64,000 nt of DNA from an uncultured Eubacterium sp. (GTDB taxonomy: Bacteria > Bacillota > Clostridia > Lachnospirales > Lachnospiraceae): assembly GCA_910577295.1 (NCBI GenBank), contig CAJTLS010000015.1, positions 1 to 64,000 on the forward strand, read 5' to 3'. How positions within the stretch are numbered: the stretch's first letter is position 1; each line of letters begins with the position of its first letter. The notes beneath the pieces are model-generated. The model worked only from the letters and a program-made list of their open reading frames with translations. It made no database searches and had not been told where the DNA came from. Of this stretch, positions 43,201 to 50,658 are shown piece after piece. A program made the translations under genes and the position numbers.

Positions 43201-46200
43201 AAATCCCCAAAAGTATCAGCAGGAGATTGACAGGAACAATTATTATAATCAGTTTGATGGCAGTGTTCTTAGCGAAACAGTAGAAGAGACCGTGACAGAT
43301 GAAGAAGGGAATGTTGTCTCTGAAAAGACTACTTATATCTGTGGAGAGGAAAAGTCGGAAACGGTCACTACCTATACTTGTGATGAGGCAGGGCAGGTTT
43401 CTTCTGAATATAGTAAGATACGGAAGTATGAAAACGGAACATGGCTTCCGGCAAAAGAAACACAGAGCAATTACCAATATGATTATCAGGGGAATGTTAT
43501 ACAGACAGAACTGCGCCAAAAGGAAGAAGGACAGGCTGAGTGGGCAACCCAGACTACCCGTGCGGAATTTGATGAACAGGGAAATCAGACAGCAGAATAT
43601 AGTCCGCGTGGAGTAAAGGAAGGATATGCTTCTAAATATGAGTATGATATTCTCGGCAGAATGATTCGCGAAGAGATTCCATTGGAGAAAAAAGATGGTA
43701 AAATCGAATATCAGACAAAAAAGACAGAGTATGATAATTCGGACAATATTGTGGCGACGGAGGAACAGCAGACAGATACGAAATCCATCCGCACCGAATT
43801 TTCTTATGATAAACGTGGAAATCTTATTTTAGTAAAGAACTGCTTGGAAAATGACACGGCACAATATACCCAGTATGTATATGACGCAGAGGGAAACAAA
43901 ATCCGCCAGATTACCGGATTGACCAGCCCGCTTGCCATATCGCTTGCGGAAGGAACGGGCGAAAATCCCTATAAGTATGCAGGCCATCAATATTCTGTCA
44001 ACATCAGCGGTAAAAAGAAGTCTGATATTTACAGTGAATCAAAGTATGAGTATAATAAAAGAAATGAGCTGACTTCTTTTATTGATTCAGAAGGAAGAAA
44101 AGAATCTTATACTTATGATGAATATGGAAACCTCACAGAAACAAAGGATAAAAACGGCAATACCATAACCGGAAAATTTGACTACCAAAACCGGTTGACA
44201 GAATCTGTTGCCAAAGAAAAGGAAACCGGAAAGAAAACGGTACATACATATCAATATGATAAATATGGCGAGTTGTCAAAGCAGGATAATACTTCTTTTG
44301 CATATGACAATGTTTCCGGTCAGGTCACAAAGGAGACAACTACCGCAGGCAAAGGAAGCAAAATTGAAAAATCGTATGCTTATGACAGTGACGATAACAG
44401 GACTTCTTTCTCCGTCAGTGTGGACGGTAAAACAGAGTTAGATTATCGCTATGAGTATGACGCTTTTTCCCGTCTCTCCAAAGTAAAGCAGGCAGAGCAC
44501 GGCAACACACGACAAATAGCGGCTTATACTTATGATGAAGATGGCAATCTTTCCAGTCGGGAGGCCACGGAAGCAGGACTGAACAGTCAGTATACTTTTG
44601 ATTATGCTAACCGTTTGACGAAAATGGATAACAAGACGGCCGATAAGAGCATTTCCTCTTATCAGTCCACTTACTTGAAAAACGGGCAGAAAGCGTCAGA
44701 AGAATCGCAAATATCAACAGAAACAAAGGAGAGTGATAAGAAAAAGGCAGCCTATACTTATGATTTGTTAGGGCGGCTGACAAAAGAAACAAATTCCGGT
44801 CAGGAAAGTGTATCCTATACCTATGATGCCCATAATAACCGTAAGGAAATGAAAGTGGGCAATCTTACGACGGCTTACCGGTATAATAAAAATGAAGAAC
44901 TGCTTCGCTCCGATACATTGAATACGGACACGAAACAGGATTCTGTCACACTGTATAAGAATGATTATAATGGGAATCAGTTGGCGAAAGTAACGAGACG
45001 GAATGTGCAGGAAGACGGCACCTATTTTGATTTGGATGTGTCGCTCGGAGATAACCGCATAAATGACAATGTAGTTTATCATTATAATGCGCTGAATCAG
45101 TTGACGGAGACGTTGACGCGGGATAAGAAAGTTACCTACGAATATGACGCAGAGGGCTTACGGACTGCTAAGACTGTCAATGGTAAAAAGACCATCTATA
45201 TATGGGATGGTGACCAACTGGCGTTGGAGGTAACAGAATCTGGCAAAGTGCTTCGCCGCTATGTCAGGGGCAGCAGCCTGATATACAGCGACGAGGGGGC
45301 CGGAACGAAAAAGCAGTATTATGTTATGAACCCTCATGGCGATGTGGTGCAGTTACTCGATGAAAGTGGTAATGTGACTAAGTCCTATGAGTATGATTCC
45401 TTTGGCAATGAAGTAAAACCGGATAAAAAGGATGATAATCCGTTCCGCTATGCCGGAGAATACTATGATAAGGAAACGGCTTCCATTTATCTTCGGGCGA
45501 GGTATTATCAGCCGCAGCTGGGGAGATTCCAGACGAGGGACACTTATACGGGTGAGGATGATGACCCGCTGACGCTGCATTTGTATACTTATTGTGGAAA
45601 TGACGCGGTGAATCGTGTTGATTCGAGTGGGCATTTCTTTGAAACATTATTGGATATCGCAAGCATTGGCTATAGTATGTACTCATTGATTACTGAACCA
45701 TCGTGGGAAAACGCAGCTAATTTAGTTTGGGATGTAGCTGCTACAGTTGTTCCGGGAGTGCCGGGCTCCTATGTAGGAAAGGGCATCAAAGCAGTAAGCA
45801 AAGTAACAAAAAGTTCTAAAGCGGTACAAAAAGGTGTCAAGTATGCGAGTAAGGCTAAGAAAGCCATATCGGGTGCAAAGTCTGTAAAGAAAGTCAAAAC
45901 TGCTGTTTCAAGCGCTAAAACCGTAGGGAAAAATCTTCTGAATAAGTCATCCCGTGCATTGAAAAAGCGTGTGAAGCTGACAGGGGAAAAGTTAGGAACA
46001 CGTACTAAAAATGCGCTTAATAAGGCAGAAATTAATGTAAAAAAATTAACTAGTAAAAGAAAAGGTAGAAAAATAAAAAATGGAGGTAAAACAGGAGAGC
46101 GTGCATTAATAAAAAAATATGGGGGAGAATCTCAAAAGTATTTTAAAACTTCTTTAGGAGGCCGGTATATTGACCAGTTTGCCAGAGGAGTTGCACATGA

Positions 46201-46399
46201 GTCGAAAGTAGGTTATACCTCATTAACAAAGAGTATTAGGCTTCAAATATTAAAAGATATTGAGTTAATTAATAATAGAGTGATAAAAAGTTCTCATTGG
46301 CATTTTTATAAAAGTCCGAAGACAGGAAAAATTGGGGCATCAAAACCTTTGCGTGATTTTTTGGATAAGCATGGAATAAAGTATTCATACGGCGAGTGA
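40283..46399 (+). CDS. Rhs/WapA-like polymorphic toxin with PD-(D/E)XK-like nuclease tip
   Basis: 2038 residues. Signal peptide, then an Rhs N-terminal part (VDKATGHLTLQRTDLDLLG) and dozens of YD repeats (YDxxGNLxx). The shell closes with the Rhs core end YLRARYYQPQLGRFQTRD and YTYCGNDAVNRVDSSGH near residue 1780. The variable tip starts there. A basic linker (about 1795-1935) leads to a domain of about 100 residues (1938-2038) with RYIDQF (Asp1963) and HESK (Glu1973, Lys1975), fitting the D...ExK core of restriction-endonuclease-fold toxins, then SSHWHFYKSPKTGK. Such tips are released into neighbouring cells and cut nucleic acid. AAGGAGG precedes the ATG. The immunity gene follows after 51 bases. 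Confidence 0.9.
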   Translation: MRNKLLKAMLAVLGLFVGILINTGNCYAVDNQYTSAKDAVYATTYKDIFYNKTAGSPLEYEAENGVDKATGHLTLQRTDLDLLGTGGMDFALTRYYDSNEANIGQPSVQHVKKLDVDNMEISFQGEDGKKHTFVVSVDIFNNHSAALKDMFIDYKAGGDVREDTETDTQKTQVIDNRSYNVYGISSGWSFDFPWIETMSIKEGAESKWSAKPIYLHWGSKGAMAISTSENSGNKTYRITGLDNYGYYDVKLEDFNKTVDGVKCRYLLRDKTGLRTYFNADGVIVLQRDAHNNAIHYSYRDKIYFDKIIDSVGREICFHYGAEKNGQRFLQQVTVQGENVDGGVSKKTISYSLSETSYKPKNGKKIYGSKLNCVTVDGSKEEYTYRTVETFVNTSGWRIAAHRADTNQAYLLKSVTCDGTITNYEYRAGTIRGTKDGVEGQKRDVATQFYYVTREYKQDAKTNKKAEGIKYDYFQKQKDRDKLVSYADGFDEIDTQQYGEDGLRNVTVISSYNPKKHKDNGRYSDYVYKKSSLDFSTLHLSSKPKKNVSLYIYNTKKMLTAEIEDGSSKSETLYSYDKDGKGSLVVQQTDKFYGKNRSKKPITDKQGFTYDTYRNLLTRKSPKAYKAKYAGKEHLFTAHYAYYQTSQGYPAEDKPFCLCTLIKDEEYLNGSDKVKLVSTIADNGLDYKTISEEIKEGSRDYRTISKTDFSYDTKGNETKGIVYPYFDTQGLKEVIENNYTYNAQGQQTKKTVTLTSAKNPEQNRTYMEEEAVYDSFGNIVSETNQDDYTTKYQYDEETGETKHSVEGVGTEYEYSQDKMISGDGLKTMSVDQYNRCMVEFLDAFGNTVVEKDEKSGTWTESTYDYGEETLSSDEEEEGSSQLVEERVYSFEPEGDNYINHEDGTKAPNYDIGGKGQKVLSGSRYIYDDYGEEIVSASFSGGAMDAAHCSAWTVTKETEDVTENQIVTRTYIKQLNPQKYQQEIDRNNYYNQFDGSVLSETVEETVTDEEGNVVSEKTTYICGEEKSETVTTYTCDEAGQVSSEYSKIRKYENGTWLPAKETQSNYQYDYQGNVIQTELRQKEEGQAEWATQTTRAEFDEQGNQTAEYSPRGVKEGYASKYEYDILGRMIREEIPLEKKDGKIEYQTKKTEYDNSDNIVATEEQQTDTKSIRTEFSYDKRGNLILVKNCLENDTAQYTQYVYDAEGNKIRQITGLTSPLAISLAEGTGENPYKYAGHQYSVNISGKKKSDIYSESKYEYNKRNELTSFIDSEGRKESYTYDEYGNLTETKDKNGNTITGKFDYQNRLTESVAKEKETGKKTVHTYQYDKYGELSKQDNTSFAYDNVSGQVTKETTTAGKGSKIEKSYAYDSDDNRTSFSVSVDGKTELDYRYEYDAFSRLSKVKQAEHGNTRQIAAYTYDEDGNLSSREATEAGLNSQYTFDYANRLTKMDNKTADKSISSYQSTYLKNGQKASEESQISTETKESDKKKAAYTYDLLGRLTKETNSGQESVSYTYDAHNNRKEMKVGNLTTAYRYNKNEELLRSDTLNTDTKQDSVTLYKNDYNGNQLAKVTRRNVQEDGTYFDLDVSLGDNRINDNVVYHYNALNQLTETLTRDKKVTYEYDAEGLRTAKTVNGKKTIYIWDGDQLALEVTESGKVLRRYVRGSSLIYSDEGAGTKKQYYVMNPHGDVVQLLDESGNVTKSYEYDSFGNEVKPDKKDDNPFRYAGEYYDKETASIYLRARYYQPQLGRFQTRDTYTGEDDDPLTLHLYTYCGNDAVNRVDSSGHFFETLLDIASIGYSMYSLITEPSWENAANLVWDVAATVVPGVPGSYVGKGIKAVSKVTKSSKAVQKGVKYASKAKKAISGAKSVKKVKTAVSSAKTVGKNLLNKSSRALKKRVKLTGEKLGTRTKNALNKAEINVKKLTSKRKGRKIKNGGKTGERALIKKYGGESQKYFKTSLGGRYIDQFARGVAHESKVGYTSLTKSIRLQILKDIELINNRVIKSSHWHFYKSPKTGKIGASKPLRDFLDKHGIKYSYGE

Positions 46400-46450
46400 C
46401 GTATTTTGGAAATTAATAGATTCTAATTTAAGAAGAAAGAAGATGATATT

Positions 46451-47038
46451 ATGGATTACCCAATATTTGAATCGGAGGCACCAATTCAAAAAAATAGTTT
46501 TGACAATTTTACTAAGGAAGAAGTGGAATTATATTTCAACTGGTATACGGGGCATATTGATGAAAGAATAGAATATCTGCAAAAGTATATACAAAAGGAT
46601 GATATTTTAATAAAATTGGATTTTTCGGTGGCATCTCTGATTTCGGTTTGGGAATGGTATGAAAAGAAAATTGTAGTGGAGCATTATACGAGAAGAGAAT
46701 TAAAAAAGGAGGCGAAGAAATATCCGGATTGGCTTCGTGAGGAGATACTATCGGATGATACAAAAATTAGTGTAAACACACTGGCAATTTGCGATGATTT
46801 GGCGATATATTTTGCAGAAGTTATACGAAGAAATAATTTAGAGCATATATATTGGGGATATTATACGAAACCTAAAAACCGCATGTCGGTAAATGAACCC
46901 GTTCTATTAGGTTTTGTTAAGGATATGGAGATGAATCCAAGAAGAATTGTGTATAATTGTACGCTTTGCTCAACTGAAAAGAAGGATAAAGAGATGCTAA
47001 TAAATTTATATTATACGTGGATAAAATATATTGAATGA
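46451..47038 (+). CDS. Probable cognate immunity protein of the Rhs toxin
   Basis: 195 residues, cytosolic and acidic-aromatic, starting MDYPIFESEAPIQKNSFDNF. No family recognised. Its place 51 bases after a toxin gene on the same strand is the standard position of the immunity protein in polymorphic toxin systems. A second, truncated copy lies at 49579 with the first 153 residues almost the same (six clear substitutions). Duplication and decay of immunity genes is typical of such arrays. AT content is much higher than in the Rhs core. Confidence 0.7.
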   Translation: MDYPIFESEAPIQKNSFDNFTKEEVELYFNWYTGHIDERIEYLQKYIQKDDILIKLDFSVASLISVWEWYEKKIVVEHYTRRELKKEAKKYPDWLREEILSDDTKISVNTLAICDDLAIYFAEVIRRNNLEHIYWGYYTKPKNRMSVNEPVLLGFVKDMEMNPRRIVYNCTLCSTEKKDKEMLINLYYTWIKYIE

Positions 47039-47056
47039 AAAATAAGGAGCATAGTT

Positions 47057-47446
47057 TTGGACTTAAAAATAGAAGAAAGTTTTGTAAATAAATATATTAG
47101 TAAGAATAAGAGAAACAGAATATATCATGAATTATCTAATACTAAAAAAAGAAAAAGAGCTATTGGAAGGTTTTGTCATAATGCAATGGAATGTATTGAC
47201 AGTGAAATGATAAAGTATCGGGGGGAGGATTTTCAATATGGAATAGAGTTAATCAGTAATTCTAATGATAAAGAATGTTATTTAATTTCGTGGGATGATT
47301 CTATTGATGGATGTTTATACGAGCCATTAGAAGCTATTAATAAAATGGATAGCATTGGAATGCCTTCCATAGCAATTTTTTCTAATTTTTGTATTATAAA
47401 GACAGAACAGATTATGGGTGCAGCAGAAATATTTATTTTAGAGTAG
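47057..47446 (+). CDS. Small candidate immunity protein
   Basis: 129 residues from TTG 47057 (AAGGAG 8 bases upstream), 18 bases after the previous stop. It contains IYHELSNTKKRKRAIGRFCH and NAMECIDSEMIKY, then a beta-rich half ending MGAAEIFILE. I do not recognise the family. A short piece of a related gene (FCHNAMECIGKQMIKYQGAD) is fused to the truncated immunity copy at 50037-50102, showing that this type of gene once occurred twice. Immunity role inferred from position. Confidence 0.6.
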   Translation: MDLKIEESFVNKYISKNKRNRIYHELSNTKKRKRAIGRFCHNAMECIDSEMIKYRGEDFQYGIELISNSNDKECYLISWDDSIDGCLYEPLEAINKMDSIGMPSIAIFSNFCIIKTEQIMGAAEIFILE

Positions 47447-47675
47447 TCAATAATAGAAAAATGGGGTAAATAAGCAATGGAATCGGCATTGAGTAAAGGG
47501 AGCTTACAAGGAATTTAGTTTAATAAAAGAGGATTTAAAGTGTAGAGATGAGCAAAATACTCTGATTTAAAAATCGAATTTAGTAGTTAGTTTCTATAAA
47601 TTGAAAATATAGGATTTTACGTCATAGAAAAGCTAATGTAAGTTCCAAACTTACGCAAATAAAGGCGTTATGGAA

Positions 47676-48030
47676 TGGTATTTCATCATGCGATTCGTTG
47701 ACGGCTTTCAGTTTGTGATAGGATTGGCCGGAACCACTGGTGATTGCGGTAACCACAACTGCCAGCAGGCTAATGTGGGTGAGCGTATTTAAGCTTATGA
47801 CGAAGGATTGATTTTTTGTCCACATCCGTTACTGTCCTATGTTTTTAAACTGGGAATTATATTGTTCACATTCTGTATGAAGAGAATACCTGTTTTTAAA
47901 ATATTTGCCATCTTTTTCAATAGGAAGCCTTACATCATCCGGAATGGTTATGTGTTTTGTGTAGCCGCGATGCTTTTTTCCATTATAGAAGTTTTTATGA
48001 TGGTATTGGCGGTCAACATCTTTAGATGAC
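47676..48030 (-). pseudogene. Transposase C-terminal fragment with a nonsense mutation
   Basis: On the minus strand the frame reads RYSLHTECEQYNSQFKNIGQ, a stop, then RMWTKNQSFVISLNTLTHIS and LLAVVVTA. This is the C-terminal block of DDE transposases (usual form RYSLRTECERYNSRFKxTGQERLW); the stop TAA stands where Glu (GAA) is expected. The N-terminal two thirds, including most catalytic residues, are absent. No terminal inverted repeats are visible. A fossil insertion sequence inside the immunity array. Confidence 0.65.
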
Positions 48031-48046
48031 TTTAAAGGAGAGCAAA

Positions 48047-48270
48047 ATGTTAATAAGATTTTTTCTTTATTCGAAAAATAAAAATGATGCGATAGACATT
48101 TTGAAGATTGTATAAGCTGTATTATGAATTGCGTTGTTGAAAGGCGGGAGCAAAAGTTAGAACCATATTGGAAATTTACTGATATGTATGTTGTTGAGGA
48201 AACACTTAAATTTAATATTAATACATTAGAGAAAGAGGCCAATATATATGCAAGAAATAAAAGATTTTAA
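48047..48270 (+). pseudogene. Frameshifted small immunity-like gene
   Basis: ATG 48047 has AAAGGAG 6 bases upstream and opens MLIRFFLYSKNKNDAIDIL, which stops at 48113. A second frame continues the sense: EDCISCIMNCVVERREQKLE and PYWKFTDMYVVEETLKFNIN, ending at 48270. Joined by one frameshift near 48100 they give a protein of about 74 residues resembling the start of small immunity proteins. The end overlaps the next gene by about 20 bases, so it is also truncated. Confidence 0.5.
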
Positions 48271-48844
48271 TGAGTATTATAATAATAACCCGCTTGCCCA
48301 AAGGGAGGAAGAGAGATTTAATTTACTGGATGATGAGAAAAAAGAAAAGTTAAAAATTCTTGAAGAACTAGACTTAAAAGAGTATCAGTTAAAGGTAATA
48401 AAGCGAAAACGTGTGAAACCTCAAAAGGGGGATTTATTTGTAGTGTCACCAAAAGAAAATATGTATTTTTGGGGTGTTATAATAAATTCTGATGTTAAGG
48501 TTTGTGAAGAAGATGGGTTTATGGTAGTTTTTATATTAAAGGACAGAGCAGAATCTCCCGCTGATACAAGTATTCCCAATAGTGTCACAAATTTATTAAT
48601 AGAACCTGCTATTGTGGGAAAGTGGTATTGGAATAAGGGTTATTTTTATAATGTTGGAATAAGTATAGAAATTCCTGACAATGTGGATTATGGCTTTTAT
48701 TCGGTTGGTAGAAGAAAATATGTAGATGAATATGGAAATACAATGAAAAAAGAACCGGAGTTAGTAGGGATATATGGGGCATGTACCAATCAGGGCATTG
48801 CATATGAAATTAATTATGAATTAATAGCGTCCGGATTAATTTGA
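48248..48844 (+). CDS. Imm26-like immunity protein
   Basis: 198 residues. The central VKPQKGDLFVVSPKENMYFW and GVIINSDVKVCEEDGFMVVF match the Imm26 family (KxGDxFxVPLxxGxYxxGRVL pattern), an immunity family of polymorphic toxin loci. A charged helix precedes it. No matching toxin tip is present nearby, so it is an orphan that may protect against toxins of relatives. ATG 48248 overlaps the tail of the broken gene before it, with GAGG just upstream. Confidence 0.7.
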   Translation: MQEIKDFNEYYNNNPLAQREEERFNLLDDEKKEKLKILEELDLKEYQLKVIKRKRVKPQKGDLFVVSPKENMYFWGVIINSDVKVCEEDGFMVVFILKDRAESPADTSIPNSVTNLLIEPAIVGKWYWNKGYFYNVGISIEIPDNVDYGFYSVGRRKYVDEYGNTMKKEPELVGIYGACTNQGIAYEINYELIASGLI

Positions 48845-48914
48845 TGGTTCTCTGTCAGCAGATGATAAAGTTCGTGGGAAGCAAAAAGAGTTTGTGCACA
48901 ATATGAGGTGGAAA

Positions 48915-49562
48915 ATGAGTAAAGAAAATGAAAAAATAATTATTAACTGTGTAAAAAAGATAGCTAAACAAAATCATTTTAAAACAATATCTAATTGTAT
49001 ATACAAAACGGATGGTAATTTGCTTATATATGCAGTGGTTTGGGCAACAGATAATCATACTATTGTTTTTCGGTGGTGTATCAAAACGATAGAGTTAGAT
49101 GATATTTTTTGGGATATATTTGATATGTCAGATAATAAAAATGAAAGATTTAGTTTGAGAATAGAGGGTGCATTTTGTTGTCCTTCGTATATCTTTGACG
49201 AGAAAGTATGTGAAGTGGAAAATATGGAACTATTAGAAGAAATCGTGGACTCGTTTTTTCTTTCAGAAATGAAAAAAGTTGAAGAATATACAAATAATAT
49301 TAAAGCGGAGTATGGTGATTTTTTATCATATATTATTAAAAGAGAAGACGCTTATGATTTAACAAAACTTTTGGCACATATTTTATTGGGAGAGTATGAA
49401 TATGTATATAAAATTGTCAAAAGTGAATTAAAAAGAGGGGAAGATGGAGGATTTGGAAACAAAGGGAAAAATATATACCAATATATGGAGGAATATTGCC
49501 GCAGAAAAATACGAAATAAAAAAATAGGTTTCAGGAGTAAAATTAAGAATCTTAAGAAATAG
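48915..49562 (+). CDS. Candidate immunity protein
   Basis: 215 residues from ATG 48915 (GAGGTGG just upstream; GTG 48894 is possible). The N-terminal half (INCVKKIAKQNHFKTISNCI, YKTDGNLLIYAVVWATDNH) recalls DUF4304-type proteins often seen in immunity arrays, with a helical C-terminal half and a very basic tail. The family is uncertain. It is cytosolic, AT-rich and located between two other immunity-type genes, so an immunity function is likely by context only. Confidence 0.6.
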   Translation: MSKENEKIIINCVKKIAKQNHFKTISNCIYKTDGNLLIYAVVWATDNHTIVFRWCIKTIELDDIFWDIFDMSDNKNERFSLRIEGAFCCPSYIFDEKVCEVENMELLEEIVDSFFLSEMKKVEEYTNNIKAEYGDFLSYIIKREDAYDLTKLLAHILLGEYEYVYKIVKSELKRGEDGGFGNKGKNIYQYMEEYCRRKIRNKKIGFRSKIKNLKK

Positions 49563-49578
49563 ATGGAGAGAGATTATT

Positions 49579-50079
49579 ATGGATTACCCAATATTTGAAT
49601 CGGAGGCACCAATTCAAAAAGATAGTTTTGACAAGTTTACTAAGGAAGAAGTGGAATTATATTTCAACTGGTATACGGGGCATATTGATGAAAGAATAGA
49701 ATATCTGCAAAAGTATATACAAAGGGATGATATTTTAATAAAACTGGATTTTTCGGTGGAATCCCTGATTCCGGTTTGGGAATGGTATGAAAAGAAAATT
49801 GTAGTGGAGCATTATACGAGAAGAGAATTAAAAAAGGAGGCGAAGAAATATCCGGATTGGCTTCGTGAGGAGATACTATCGGATGATACAAAAATTAGTG
49901 TAAACACACTGGCAATTTGCGATGATTTGGCGATATATTTTGCAGAAGTTATACGAAGAAATAATTTAGAGCATATATATTGGGGATATTATACGAAACC
50001 TAAAAACCGCATGTCGGTAAATGAACCCGTTCTATTAGGTTTTGTCATAATGCAATGGAGTGTATTGGCAAGCAAATGA
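49579..50079 (+). CDS. Truncated second copy of the Rhs immunity gene (recombination chimera)
   Basis: 166 residues. Residues 1-153 repeat the gene at 46451 with few changes (for example QKDSFDKF for QKNSFDNF). At GFV the sequence leaves the template. The DNA after AGGTTTTGT is no longer that of the first copy but that of the gene at 47057 (TTTTGTCATAATGCAATGG), read in another frame, and it stops 12 codons later. The last 42 residues of the full protein are therefore lost. GGAGAG precedes the ATG. Whether this copy still protects is unknown. Confidence 0.65.
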   Translation: MDYPIFESEAPIQKDSFDKFTKEEVELYFNWYTGHIDERIEYLQKYIQRDDILIKLDFSVESLIPVWEWYEKKIVVEHYTRRELKKEAKKYPDWLREEILSDDTKISVNTLAICDDLAIYFAEVIRRNNLEHIYWGYYTKPKNRMSVNEPVLLGFVIMQWSVLASK

Positions 50080-50102
50080 TAAAATATCAGGGGGCGGATT
50101 TT

Positions 50103-50546
50103 ATGGCAAAATTATTTGATAGGCAAAAGAAAAAATATATAGAACTTGTACTATGTGTCATCAATGACCCAGAGTGGTTATCTTATAAATTATCTGGTGG
50201 AGAAATATTTCCGGATAAGAGAATTGAATTATTTCGATTAGATAATGAGGACTTATTTCTTCACGATTCTTATGAGAAAGAGGTTGAAATTATTATTGAA
50301 AATCTGCGAGGTATAAAGAAAGTGCACCCTTATGCTTTTCAACCAAAAGACGAGGGGGAATTTTTGCTTAAGGTTGACTATCAGGATGGCTTTGTATTAG
50401 TCAAATTAGTATTTCGGGTGATAGATGAGATAGACGAAACAAAGGTGTGTAATAATATATTCGAAATTGAAACATCAGATGTTTTTCTGGAAGATTTTCT
50501 ATACGATTTGGAAAAAGAGTATAATAGTATAACCAATAGTCTTTAG
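50103..50546 (+). CDS. Candidate immunity protein at the array end
   Basis: 147 residues from ATG 50103. The same frame is open from 50055, where it encodes the fossil MECIGKQMIKYQGADF of a gene like that at 47057, so the native start is uncertain. The protein starts MAKLFDRQKKKYIELVLCVI and is beta-rich and acidic, with no recognised family. Like the rest of the array it is AT-rich and cytosolic. The immunity role is inferred from position. Confidence 0.55.
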   Translation: MAKLFDRQKKKYIELVLCVINDPEWLSYKLSGGEIFPDKRIELFRLDNEDLFLHDSYEKEVEIIIENLRGIKKVHPYAFQPKDEGEFLLKVDYQDGFVLVKLVFRVIDEIDETKVCNNIFEIETSDVFLEDFLYDLEKEYNSITNSL

Positions 50547-50583
50547 TTTAGAAATAATTTCCTTTTCCAGCCTTTTTATCAAA

Positions 50584-50612
50584 TTGACATTTACAAATCT
50601 TAATGATAAAAT
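50584..50612 (+). promoter_or_regulatory. Sigma-A type promoter
   Basis: TTGACA (50584-50589), a 17-base spacer and TAAAAT (50607-50612), 47 bases before the start of the large surface protein gene. Confidence 0.75.
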
Positions 50613-50658
50613 TACACAAAGACAGAATTTCTTTGTAAGAAAGGGAAAAGGGTGATTT

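Noticed and set aside
47808..48029. 73-residue plus-strand hydrophobic open frame
   Set aside because: Antisense to the transposase fragment; no ribosome site.
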